Of a stretch of DNA of 64,000 bases, positions 50,247 to 59,132 are shown in pieces; the stretch's first letter is position 1, and each line of letters opens with the position of its first letter. A program made the position numbers and the translations under genes. The stretch spans positions 55,752-119,751 of the forward strand of contig JANYCU010000055.1 of the NCBI GenBank assembly GCA_025360125.1, in the 5' to 3' direction. The notes beneath the pieces are model-generated. The model saw only the letters and a list, made by a program, of their open reading frames with translations. It had not been told where the DNA came from and did not search any database. This DNA comes from Armatimonadota bacterium. Its GTDB lineage: Bacteria > Armatimonadota > Fimbriimonadia > Fimbriimonadales > Fimbriimonadaceae.

Positions 50247-50268
50247 CATTTCGCTTTTCGTCGAAATG
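50247..50268 (+). promoter_or_regulatory. Candidate ArsR operator
   Basis: CATTTCG-8nt-CGAAATG inverted repeat just upstream of TATAAT 50274; a third CATTTCG at 50280. Confidence 0.65.
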
Positions 50269-50286
50269 AGTGTTATAATCATTTCG

Positions 50287-50634
50287 ATGGCGAACGAAAT
50301 GTCCCTCGTTGTATTGAAGGCGTTGGCGGACCCAACGAGACTGCATATTGTTGAGTTCTTGTCGGGATGTGCGTGCGGCCGTGTTAATTTGCTTGATGAT
50401 TTAGGCGGAGTTGAGGGGCCAACGGCGGGTGAGGTCTGTTGTCATATCACTGGCGCGGATAAGATCAATTCGACCATTTCACACCACCTGCACGAGTTAG
50501 AATCAGCTGGGATTATTCGCCTTGACAAGCGAGGTAAAACGACGGTTTGTACCTTGATTCCGGCTTCCCTCGTTGGATTATCTTCGCATCTCACTTCCCT
50601 CGCGAATGGCGAAATCAAGACGGATTGCTGCTGA
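50287..50634 (+). CDS. arsR: ArsR-family metalloregulator
   Basis: LKALADPTRLHIVEFLSGCACG...STISHHLHELESAGIIRLDKRGK; several Cys. Confidence 0.9.
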   Translation: MANEMSLVVLKALADPTRLHIVEFLSGCACGRVNLLDDLGGVEGPTAGEVCCHITGADKINSTISHHLHELESAGIIRLDKRGKTTVCTLIPASLVGLSSHLTSLANGEIKTDCC

Positions 50635-51044
50635 TGAACGTTTTGTACGTGTGCGTTCATAACGCGGGTCGATCACAAATGGCCGAGGCGATTACTAATC
50701 ATCTGGCCAAAGATCGGGGATTGGACGCTCACGCCAAGTCGGCGGGAACCGTTGGGGGTAAGCAACTCAATCGTCAAGCGGTTGCAGTTCTGGATGAGAT
50801 TGGGATTTCCTTGGCGGATCATGAGCCAAAGTTTTTGACTCCGGAAATGGTCGCGGAGGCCGACCAGATTATTTCGATGGGTTGCGGCGTGGACGCCGAG
50901 GCGTGCCCCACCAAATTCCTGCTGACCGAAGATTGGGAGCTGGACGATCCGGCAGGCCAGCCGCTTGAGACGGTGCGGGTTATTCGCGATCAAATCATCG
51001 GTCGGGTCAAGGTACTTTTGGACCAGGTTGAGGTGGCACCATGA
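50634..51044 (+). CDS. arsC: Arsenate reductase (LMW-PTP-like ArsC)
   Basis: VLYVCVHNAGRSQMAEAI; overlaps arsR stop. Confidence 0.92.
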   Translation: MNVLYVCVHNAGRSQMAEAITNHLAKDRGLDAHAKSAGTVGGKQLNRQAVAVLDEIGISLADHEPKFLTPEMVAEADQIISMGCGVDAEACPTKFLLTEDWELDDPAGQPLETVRVIRDQIIGRVKVLLDQVEVAP

Positions 51045-51736
51045 TCAAGCGATATTTAGCCGAGTTCATTGGGACATTTGTGATTGTGTTCGCTCCGGTA
51101 GCCGTTTCGGCATCTGGGATCATTGGCAAAGTCGATCACGGGTTATTGATTAGTGCTCTCGTTTCAGGTATGCCCGTCATGGCGATGATTTACGCTCTGG
51201 GCTCGATTAGTGCGGCCCACTTTAATCCGGCTGTCACCCTCGGTTTTGCATTAGCCAAACGGTTTCCTTGGAAATTTGTGCTGCCGTACTGGCTCGCCCA
51301 GATGATGGGATCGCTGGCGGGGGCGGGGTTGGGCATGGTTCTGTTTGGAGTTTCGAGTGGAACGCATGTTCCGGCTGACCCTTCGATGATCGTTCGAAAT
51401 GTTGGACTTGAGATCACACTTTCGGCGATGTTGATGTTGGTCATCATTGCCGTTGCAACCGACAAACGGGTGAGCGGAACGGTGCCTGCTTTGGCGATTG
51501 GATTTGCGGTAGTGGTCGGAGTTCTGATTGGCGGACCGATTACGGGTGGATCGATGAACCCGGCGAGGTCCTTTGGTCCCGCCGTGTTTGCGGGCGGAGC
51601 GGCACTGGCTAACTACTGGATTTATATCGTGGGACCCTTTGTTGGCGCAAGTTTAGGGGCGATTCTTTATGAGAAAATTAGGTTGGATGCAGATAGTGCG
51701 AAGGGTGCTCCGGATGGCCTGGTAAAACCAGGTTGA
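51041..51736 (+). CDS. MIP/aquaporin (AqpS-like)
   Basis: Two NPA motifs HFNPAVT and SMNPARS; in ars operon. Confidence 0.93.
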   Translation: MIKRYLAEFIGTFVIVFAPVAVSASGIIGKVDHGLLISALVSGMPVMAMIYALGSISAAHFNPAVTLGFALAKRFPWKFVLPYWLAQMMGSLAGAGLGMVLFGVSSGTHVPADPSMIVRNVGLEITLSAMLMLVIIAVATDKRVSGTVPALAIGFAVVVGVLIGGPITGGSMNPARSFGPAVFAGGAALANYWIYIVGPFVGASLGAILYEKIRLDADSAKGAPDGLVKPG

Positions 51737-52188
51737 TGAACAACCCATATCTCATTCGCGCCCTTTCGTTTGGACCCTCCATTGTTGCCCGAATCGTGGG
51801 CCAAATTGATGCTTCCCGGTATGACAGTCATTCTGATCCCGAGCGGTTTACCCTTCGGGAAGCGGTCGCTCACTTGGCGGAGTGGGATGCGATTGACCTC
51901 GTCCGAATCAAGCAGATTGTCTCGCGTCCTGGCAGTGACATCGAGCCGTTTGATGAAGTTGAGCTGGCGGTGAAGAACCGCTACGTTTCGCTGGATGTTC
52001 ATGAGCAGTTGGCTTTGTTTGCCCGTCGACGAGTAGCAACGATTGCGTTTTTGGAAACGGTTCCGCCTGAGAAGTGGGGGCTTTCGGCGGTTCACGCCGA
52101 GAAGGGTCCGTTGACGGTTTACGACATGGCGAATTTGATCGTGGCGCACGACACATATCACATCGAGCATTTGACGCAGTATTTGTAA
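51733..52188 (+). CDS. DinB-family (DinB/YfiT-like) protein
   Basis: EAVAHLAEWD...HDTYHIEHLTQYL metal-ligand pattern; ATGA overlap with the aquaporin gene. Confidence 0.85.
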   Translation: MMNNPYLIRALSFGPSIVARIVGQIDASRYDSHSDPERFTLREAVAHLAEWDAIDLVRIKQIVSRPGSDIEPFDEVELAVKNRYVSLDVHEQLALFARRRVATIAFLETVPPEKWGLSAVHAEKGPLTVYDMANLIVAHDTYHIEHLTQYL

Positions 52189-52250
52189 GTCAGGGGCGAG
52201 GGCGAGGGCGAGGGCGATGGTGATCTCAGCATGCCGACACATTGCCGTCG

Positions 52251-53078
52251 CTATTTCAGCCGGATATCGTTGGCGCCAATTTCGATCAGGCCTTCGCGGA
52301 ACAGGTTGCCGATGAGCTTCTTGAACGCACCTTTGCTTAGACCAAATCGGCGATGGATTTCTTCGGGCGAAGAACGATCGGAGACTGGTAGAACGCCTTC
52401 GTTGTCATGCAAAGCCTTCAAGATTCGATCACGCTCACCCAAAACGGCTTGGTATCCTTGCGGCCGCAACGAGATGGCGACCCGGCGGTCTTCGGGTCGG
52501 ATTCGCTTTACGTACGCGTCTCGCACCTCGCCCATTTTGAGCTTCTCGTGCCATTCGTCGGGGAAGATTGAGCCTTTGATCGCGTTGTTGATGATGACAG
52601 TGATCCAATCTTGGTGAAAATCGGCGACCATGATGGTTACTTTCTCACCAGGCTCGAGCATTTCGCCGTCGGCTTTTAGGAAGCGGTTTAGCTTGCTTGA
52701 ACAGGCGACTCGGTTCGAAACCATGTCGAGGTAAATTCGCACCAAATAATCTTCGCCCGCCATCATGTGATAGTTCTGCTCTTTGATCGGGCAGAAGAGA
52801 TCTTTATCGAGTCCCCAGTCGAGAAAGGCCCCGGCACCCGTCACCGAAACACATCGCAGCAGGGCAAAATCACCAACTTTGGCAATCGGCTTTTTCAGGG
52901 TTGCGACTGGGCGGTCTTCGCTGTCGGTGTACAGGAAGACCTCGATGTAGTCGTTCATGAGCAGGTCATCGGGACATTGTCCCAGTGGCAGAAGCACTTT
53001 TGTCTCGCCGTCGCCAAGGTACAAGCCGTGTTCGGACTCGCCAATTACCTTCAGTCGTTCATACTCACCCATTCGCAT
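52251..53078 (-). CDS. CvfB-like S1 RNA-binding protein
   Basis: VTGAGAFLDWGLDKDLFCPIKEQ...YLVRIYLD plus C-terminal winged helix LSKGAFKKLIGNLFREGLI. Confidence 0.9.
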   Translation of the reverse strand: MRMGEYERLKVIGESEHGLYLGDGETKVLLPLGQCPDDLLMNDYIEVFLYTDSEDRPVATLKKPIAKVGDFALLRCVSVTGAGAFLDWGLDKDLFCPIKEQNYHMMAGEDYLVRIYLDMVSNRVACSSKLNRFLKADGEMLEPGEKVTIMVADFHQDWITVIINNAIKGSIFPDEWHEKLKMGEVRDAYVKRIRPEDRRVAISLRPQGYQAVLGERDRILKALHDNEGVLPVSDRSSPEEIHRRFGLSKGAFKKLIGNLFREGLIEIGANDIRLK

Positions 53079-53084
53079 ATAAGA

Positions 53085-53116
53085 ACATTGTGAGACATTC
53101 GGGCAGTTTCGATTCG
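53085..53116. repeat. 32-bp direct repeat, copy 1
   Basis: ACATTGTGAGACATTCGGGCAGTTTCGATTCG. Confidence 0.95.
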
Positions 53117-53171
53117 TGAGAACCCAAATAAGTTCATATACAGTTGTCTGATCCAGTTTATAGGGTTAGAA

Positions 53172-53564
53172 TTGAATAGTAGATCGAAATTGAATTCCAT
53201 CACTTCGCCAGGGCAAACTGAGACATTCCTTCAATGTCCAAACTGCGGTTTTGCCTTCCCAATCGGAGCAACTTCGTGTGACGGTTGCGGCGCGGGGAAA
53301 AAATGGGACGAAACGATTCCTGCAGACGCCCAAGGGACTATTGATCTCAGCCATGCCTCTACTGCACTGCTGATATTCGCAATTGCCATGATTGAAGTGG
53401 CAGACTACGACATCCATGACATGCTAAAGGCCTCTCTGACTCAAGACGCATTTGCCTTACCAAACCTGATTCTTATTGCCACCAAATGGTTCGTTATCGG
53501 ATTGATAATCAACGTAATCTTTAAGTACCAAGCAAGGAAGAATGCTCAAAGCGACAGAATCTAA
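53172..53564 (+). CDS. Hypothetical zinc-ribbon/TM protein
   Basis: CPNCGFAFPIGATSCDGCG motif plus hydrophobic segment. Confidence 0.65.
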   Translation: MNSRSKLNSITSPGQTETFLQCPNCGFAFPIGATSCDGCGAGKKWDETIPADAQGTIDLSHASTALLIFAIAMIEVADYDIHDMLKASLTQDAFALPNLILIATKWFVIGLIINVIFKYQARKNAQSDRI

Positions 53565-53598
53565 AATGCCTGGCAGTTCTAGGATTCGGCATGTAAGT

Positions 53599-53630
53599 AC
53601 ATTGTGAGACATTCGGGCAGTTTCGATTCG
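53599..53630. repeat. 32-bp direct repeat, copy 2
   Basis: Identical 32-mer 514 bp downstream of copy 1. Confidence 0.95.
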
Positions 53631-53686
53631 CGAAACTCCGTTTGAACTAAAATAAGTCCATGTCCGTTTTGGGATTTTCCACGTAG

Positions 53687-53845
53687 CGAACCGAGCAGGA
53701 GAAACAGGACCAGTTCCTGGTTCGGATGTCGAAGATTCTCAAGCGCGATCTCAGCCAGTACTTCGCGATGTGGGACGTCAAGAACTCCGACGAGGCGAAG
53801 AGGCAGGCGGGTGCTTTTGCGTCTTGGATGCCGAAGGAATTGTGA
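53687..53845 (+). pseudogene. Residual C-terminal coding fragment (possibly metallopeptidase M60-like tail)
   Basis: Open frame RTEQEKQDQFLVRMSKILKRDLSQYFAMWDVKNSDEAKRQAGAFASWMPKEL* directly after a stop; family guess weak. Confidence 0.45.
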
Positions 53846-53889
53846 CAATTTTTGAACCATTTTCTATCGCGACGACACCAACAAAAAGC

Positions 53890-54402
53890 ATGAAATTTTC
53901 TTTTGCCATTGTAGGAATCGGGCTCGCCGCTTTAGGCATGTCTCAGGATGTCAATTCTCTGACTCGCAGCGTTTACTTTGCAAGCCAGGATCCCCATAGC
54001 CTCACCAAGTTGCCAGCCCTGAGCGTGGAGCAACAGAAGCATTACTCGGGCACGGTTATCGTGCTGTCGGGCAACAACGCCACGATCTATAGTTTTTCCG
54101 GCGGAAAGAGGCTGATTTTTGTGACTGAGGACAAGATTTTTGATGATCCTAAAGTGACATTCCCAATGTTCCTCCGGCAAAACGCAGGCAAGGATTTTCG
54201 AGTAGGCGTTCCGGCTAATTCTCGATTCGAATTGCCAAAGGATGCCGCTAAGTTGGCCTCTTTTACAGGCACGCTGATGCGACGCGAGGATATTGGGATC
54301 AATCAAGTTTTTGTCCTCGTCAAAGGCAAAATTGTGAACAGCTCTTTGACCAACGCGATGGATGGCTCCTATTCACGCATCATCCCCAATAAAAAGCACT
54401 AA
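53890..54402 (+). CDS. Hypothetical secreted protein
   Basis: Signal peptide MKFSFAIVGIGLAALGMSQD. Confidence 0.6.
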   Translation: MKFSFAIVGIGLAALGMSQDVNSLTRSVYFASQDPHSLTKLPALSVEQQKHYSGTVIVLSGNNATIYSFSGGKRLIFVTEDKIFDDPKVTFPMFLRQNAGKDFRVGVPANSRFELPKDAAKLASFTGTLMRREDIGINQVFVLVKGKIVNSSLTNAMDGSYSRIIPNKKH

Positions 54403-55418
54403 CGAATAATCTTTCGTTTTCCGTAATTCTCGATGAATCGCTTGTACAAGCCGTATTTGTCAGATTTTTTCTTAATCATCTCTTGGGCGTAATTGATGCA
54501 GATGGGGAGGAAGTCGGGGCGAGAGCGGAGATAGAGCAGGACTTCGTATTTGGTGGTGTCGTATTCCTCAAGGTAGCCATTTTGCTTGTCAGTCCGAAGG
54601 AGGATTCTCTGACACTCTTGGTCCAAGGCGGGATTGGCAACAGTTTGGAGTTCGAGGATAATGGATCGTGGGCTTGCGGAGGGCTCGCCTCGGGGCCTTC
54701 GTCCATATGAGGTTCGGAGGCAGTCCATGGCCAGTTCGGCAGCTTCGCTCGGAAAAAAAGTTCGAAATCGTTCAAATCCGAAGACCTGTCGTGCTTCGGA
54801 GTCGGGTTTTATGACGTCGTTTCGGAGAGATAATTTCAGGTCTTCGGAGCGCACGGAATTCCAGTCGTCAGTGGCTGATTTTTGGACGGCGGGATGGTCG
54901 GAAGCCGAGCAAAGGAGCATCAGCGAGGGGTTTCCACCGAGGATTCCGTACCAGCGATTGGTTATCTGCCCGAGGGCGAAGAAGGCGACGTCTCCGCGGG
55001 TGATGGTGTGCTTGAATTGGGGAGCTTTGAGGAGAAACTCGTTGGTGACGACGGCCCATGCTTCGGTGTCGGGTTGTCTGAATTTGGGGTCATACGCTTC
55101 GTAGGCGACGGAGATTACGTCCGGTGTTTCGCCGATTTTGAGTCTCGACTCCTCTTTGCTTGAGAGTTGGGAGACGAGGTATGGGATGGCGTCGTAACCG
55201 CGCGAGATGAGCATGTCGATGGAAGTCGAGACGGTTTTGCGTCGGACGAGGGTGTCGGCCTGGAATTCGTCGGCGAACTCGTAGCCGTCGGCCACGAATC
55301 GGCCCTTGGCGGACATTTCTTTGGCGAGTTCTGGGGCGGGCGTCGCGACGGCAGCGTCGAGCAAGTCGCTGACTTGGCTCAGGCGAGCCGATAGAAGCAG
55401 TGAAAGGGCGAGAATCAT
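54399..55418 (-). CDS. Hypothetical secreted protein
   Basis: Long ORF with signal peptide MILALSLLLSARLSQ. Confidence 0.7.
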   Translation of the reverse strand: MILALSLLLSARLSQVSDLLDAAVATPAPELAKEMSAKGRFVADGYEFADEFQADTLVRRKTVSTSIDMLISRGYDAIPYLVSQLSSKEESRLKIGETPDVISVAYEAYDPKFRQPDTEAWAVVTNEFLLKAPQFKHTITRGDVAFFALGQITNRWYGILGGNPSLMLLCSASDHPAVQKSATDDWNSVRSEDLKLSLRNDVIKPDSEARQVFGFERFRTFFPSEAAELAMDCLRTSYGRRPRGEPSASPRSIILELQTVANPALDQECQRILLRTDKQNGYLEEYDTTKYEVLLYLRSRPDFLPICINYAQEMIKKKSDKYGLYKRFIENYGKRKIIR

Positions 55419-55958
55419 ACTTGTATGACTATCTTACGTCGGAAAGGAGCCGAATTTACCTTCAAGCTTTCTTGATTCTCGCACAGCTAACAAAAGCCCT
55501 GCTCTGACCTCCATATCAATACCAGACCTCATGACTGATATCATAAGAGGCGGCTGTAACAGCCGGGGTCGCTTTTCAACAGCAATCAAATTCCAAATCA
55601 GTTCAGAGCGACCTTTGACTAAGGACAGTCTCAATTTTTCCAGGGGTCTCCAATCCATTTTCGCTGAGGCTCAATGCATTTGCGACACCCTGGCTACATG
55701 CTGTGATCCCTCCGGGATCGGTTTGTCGGAACTTCAAATCTGTCGATGCAAAGCAATAACGTCTCTATAGGAGCAGATGCTGACAAGTCCGCGATGTGGC
55801 GGTAAAGATCAAGGAAATGGCAAGTGTCATTAGTTGTCAGACAATGATACAGCGGATTTTCGTAAGCCGTTTACAGTTTGCCGTTTGCCGTTTGCCGTTT
55901 TAAGTTTGTCGTTGGCCGAATCAAGAACCATCCCCCTCGCCCTTGCCCTTGACCTAGT

Positions 55959-57425
55959 TCAACACACCTGATATTCCGGTGCTGCGACGAGGAGTTTCAT
56001 CACGGCAACGATCATCTGGCTTGCGGTTTCCTTGTCCTTAAGAGCGCTAACTCCGCCGCTATCGGCGCACGCCTTGACGAGAAGGGTTCGCTTTTCGGCG
56101 GGGATTTCGCCATCAAAGAGTTGCAGCAGGCCGTCGACGATTTTGTCTGGGCTATCGGCCTTGAATTCATTGGTGAGCCTTTGCCCGATGAAGGCGGCGA
56201 TTGGGCGATTCTTATCGTCGCCTTGGAAGATGACGCTAGGCAGTTGCAGCCTGGAGGCCATGTTGGCCGATGTGATCCAGGCTTTGCCCCACTTCCATCC
56301 GCTGACGTTGGGCGGATAAGTGAGCAAAAGTCCCTCGCGGCTCATGAGGAAAAGCAGACCTTCTCCACTGCCTCTAAGCTCGGGGCGCATGGGCTGGAAA
56401 ACGCTTTTGACCTCGCCGCGAAGTTGCAAAAGGATCGGTTGGACACCGAGTTGGCGGAACATGGTGACGTAATAGTCAACCGGGCTCTTGGGTCGAAGGC
56501 GGACCTGCTTTTCGTCCCAGAACTCAGGGGAAGCCGCGATTGCCCGGAGGACGGGCTTGATTTCCATTTCGCTGGAGACGAATATGGCCGAAAGCTTTTC
56601 AACCAAACTGGCAGGGATTGGCCCTTCGATGAACCAGCTGGCCAATTTTGTGGTGATGAATTTGGCGCATGCGGGCTGATCGCACAGGTGGTCGAGCAAG
56701 GAGTCGCCGTCAAATCGGGCGGTTTTGCCGAGGACGGTTTTCAGGCGGTCATCATGAAGGGAGGGTACGACACAAAATGAGAGGGGTGAACGACCTTTTC
56801 TCGCGGCGGCCTCGGCGACCTTATCGAACGGGATATTTCCGCCGATGTCGGAGTAATGAAGGCTCCAACCCGTGAACGCATGGGATGCTTCTTGGATGTC
56901 GTGTTCGGTGTAATTTCCGATTCCGAGCGTAAACAGCTCCATCACTTCGCGAGCGAAGTTTTCGTTGGGGTGCTCAGCGGTGCTTTGATGGGTGTCTAGG
57001 TAGAAGACCATCGCGGCGGATTTGCTGATCTCCTTGAGTAACGTGCGGAAGTTGCCGCTGGCATGGGTTCGGAGGGTTTGCTGGTAGATGAGCATGTTGG
57101 CGCCATCGGCGACTTTTTCCGCGCTCACGGCAAAGTGGTTGTGCCAAAACAGAGTCAATTTTTCTTGAAGTGGCCGCTTGGTGAGGAGCATGCGTAGTGA
57201 CCACCAAGCCGCAAATTTTGGCGGATCGAACATGATGAGGCCTTCAGTGCCATAGCCCGTCATCTCCCAGGGACTGACAGGAAAACCTTCGTCGACTTGA
57301 TCGTAATTGATGAGGCGCTCGATAGTGCCCTCGACACCGAGCTTCATGTATTCATCCACTTCAATTTTTCCGGCTCCGAGGCCAAATCGGCGCAGAAGGT
57401 GGGAAATCTTTTCGCGATCCGTCAT
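55959..57425 (-). CDS. DUF1800 family protein
   Basis: ISHLLRRFGLGAGK, LTLFWHNHFAVS, NENFAREVMELFTLGIGNYTEHDIQEASHAFTGW; start reassigned to MTDREK (TATAAT 6 nt upstream). Confidence 0.95.
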   Translation of the reverse strand: MTDREKISHLLRRFGLGAGKIEVDEYMKLGVEGTIERLINYDQVDEGFPVSPWEMTGYGTEGLIMFDPPKFAAWWSLRMLLTKRPLQEKLTLFWHNHFAVSAEKVADGANMLIYQQTLRTHASGNFRTLLKEISKSAAMVFYLDTHQSTAEHPNENFAREVMELFTLGIGNYTEHDIQEASHAFTGWSLHYSDIGGNIPFDKVAEAAARKGRSPLSFCVVPSLHDDRLKTVLGKTARFDGDSLLDHLCDQPACAKFITTKLASWFIEGPIPASLVEKLSAIFVSSEMEIKPVLRAIAASPEFWDEKQVRLRPKSPVDYYVTMFRQLGVQPILLQLRGEVKSVFQPMRPELRGSGEGLLFLMSREGLLLTYPPNVSGWKWGKAWITSANMASRLQLPSVIFQGDDKNRPIAAFIGQRLTNEFKADSPDKIVDGLLQLFDGEIPAEKRTLLVKACADSGGVSALKDKETASQMIVAVMKLLVAAPEYQVC

Positions 57426-57778
57426 ATGAGGATTATATGGGTCCTGGGCGATGGCAGGTTGCGAAAAAGTCGAATTGCCTATTTTCAGTTCGAAATAGCA
57501 GAACATTTTGACTTTAGTTTGCGTCCTAGACTCGGGCGACCGCCAGCCAGTTGTTACGTGTAGAGAGCGTGCACGGCGATTTCAGACGAAATGTGTTGTG
57601 CAGATTAGCTGTGCTTGGCGGTTTAGCCCCCTTTTTTTGCGCCTACTTGGCCAAAAGTCCCGACTTTTGACCTGTTCACGGTTTGGTAACAGCCCGTTCA
57701 GACTTCATTCACCTAAGTCTCGTTTCATGTCATCAAGCACCAGTTCCCAACAAGAACTGAGTGTCTTGGAATTTAACA

Positions 57779-58465
57779 ATGAAACTAAAAATGATCCCCA
57801 TCTTAGCCGGATTAGGAATTGCATCTGGTGTTGGCCTTCTTGGCGTTCAACACGTCTATGCTTCTGATCACGCAGATACACCACAAATTTTCAACTCACC
57901 GGGAACTGACTTGACCGACGTCTTCATGTTCCCTAGCCCTACGAACTCGAACAATGTCGTTTTGATGATGACGGTTAATCCACTCATCACTCCTTCGACC
58001 AAGAATTCTACGAGCTTTGACCCGAATGTCTTGTATCAATTCAAAATTGACAACAACCTGGACGGGCGCGAAGATCGAGTGATTCAAGTTTGGTTTGACG
58101 GAACGGGTTCCGGACAAACCGCTCACGTTGCTGGCCCAGCATTGCCACTGTCACAGGGCACAAAAAATGGAAAGCTTCGGCCTTATGATGTAACCGGAAC
58201 CTTTGGTTCAACATTCTCGCCGACTGGTGGAATGCAGGTTTACACTGGAGTTCGCGAAGATCCATTCTTCTTTGACCTGGAGCAATTCTTCAACATCCTG
58301 CCAGATCGAGCTACTCCGGTCAACGGAATTGAAGTTCCAAACCCGAATTCTCCTCATCAGACAACTTGGCGTGCTCCAGGCACCGCGGTTGACTTCCTTT
58401 CGAACGGCAACTACAGCGTCCTTGCGATCGTTGTCGAACTCCCTAAGACGATGTTGACCAACTAA
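57779..58465 (+). CDS. DUF4331-like protein, N-terminal half
   Basis: SDHADTPQI...TDLTDVFMFPSPTNSNNVVLMMTVNP; REDPFFFDLEQFF. Confidence 0.85.
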   Translation: MKLKMIPILAGLGIASGVGLLGVQHVYASDHADTPQIFNSPGTDLTDVFMFPSPTNSNNVVLMMTVNPLITPSTKNSTSFDPNVLYQFKIDNNLDGREDRVIQVWFDGTGSGQTAHVAGPALPLSQGTKNGKLRPYDVTGTFGSTFSPTGGMQVYTGVREDPFFFDLEQFFNILPDRATPVNGIEVPNPNSPHQTTWRAPGTAVDFLSNGNYSVLAIVVELPKTMLTN

Positions 58466-58473
58466 GAATAACC

Positions 58474-59082
58474 ATGAAAAACCTTGCAATTACCCTTATT
58501 TTCGCTTCACTGACTGTCGCTGGTTGTGGCGGTAGCCCTGGCACCACTGCCGTAAACGGAACCACGATTGGCCTGTGGTGCACTACTGGAGTCAAGTCTG
58601 GCCCGAACAGCTATACCCAGCGTGACCGATTGGCTAATCCAGTTGTCAACGAAGTGTTTGCTTCGGTTGCTAACAACCGACACAAGATCAACGACGAAGC
58701 GTCGCCTGACCAAGACTTCAAAGAGTTGAAGAACGATATTAACTCGTTCATGCTCAACACAGCGGGTCGGTCGCAAGCGACCGCCAACGTGGTTGTTGCG
58801 GTACTCGTACCCGACACGATGAAGGCCGATTTAACGCAAAGCGGAGTCGCGTCGTACCTCGGTCATGAGACCAATGGTGCAACCGGCGGAAAGTTTGGCG
58901 GACGAGCGTTGACCGACGACGTCGTTGACATTTCGCTTGGTGTTGTTTTTGGCAACACCATTTCAGCTCTTGGACTTGCTCCGGATGATGGACACGAAAT
59001 TCCTACTTTGACCAGCGACAACGTTGGCTCTGGTGGCAAGCATTTCCAAGCTACTTTCCCTTATTTAGGTAACCCTCAATAA
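58474..59082 (+). CDS. DUF4331-like C-terminal half, as separate lipoprotein
   Basis: Lipobox TVAGCGG; RLANPVVNEVF...GRALTDDVVDISLGVVFG...HFQATFPYLGNP. Confidence 0.75.
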   Translation: MKNLAITLIFASLTVAGCGGSPGTTAVNGTTIGLWCTTGVKSGPNSYTQRDRLANPVVNEVFASVANNRHKINDEASPDQDFKELKNDINSFMLNTAGRSQATANVVVAVLVPDTMKADLTQSGVASYLGHETNGATGGKFGGRALTDDVVDISLGVVFGNTISALGLAPDDGHEIPTLTSDNVGSGGKHFQATFPYLGNPQ

Positions 59083-59092
59083 GACTGACCGC

Positions 59093-59122
59093 GGGCCTCT
59101 CCCCCGGAGGCCCCTCTATTTT
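59093..59122 (+). terminator. Intrinsic terminator/attenuator between DUF4331 pair and TPR gene
   Basis: GGGCCTC-tccccc-GAGGCCC followed by CTCTATTTTT. Confidence 0.8.
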
Positions 59123-59132
59123 TGGGATATCC

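Noticed and set aside
55434-55658. 74-aa minus-strand ORF as a real gene
   Set aside because: No motif, no clear promoter or RBS, lies in a degraded intergenic region.
56121-56780. 219-aa plus-strand ORF
   Set aside because: Antisense to DUF1800, which has clear family motifs.
57426-57506. N-terminal extension of DUF1800 ORF (MFCYFELKIG...)
   Set aside because: A perfect TATAAT falls inside it, 6 nt before the internal ATG (MTDREK), and no signal peptide is lost.
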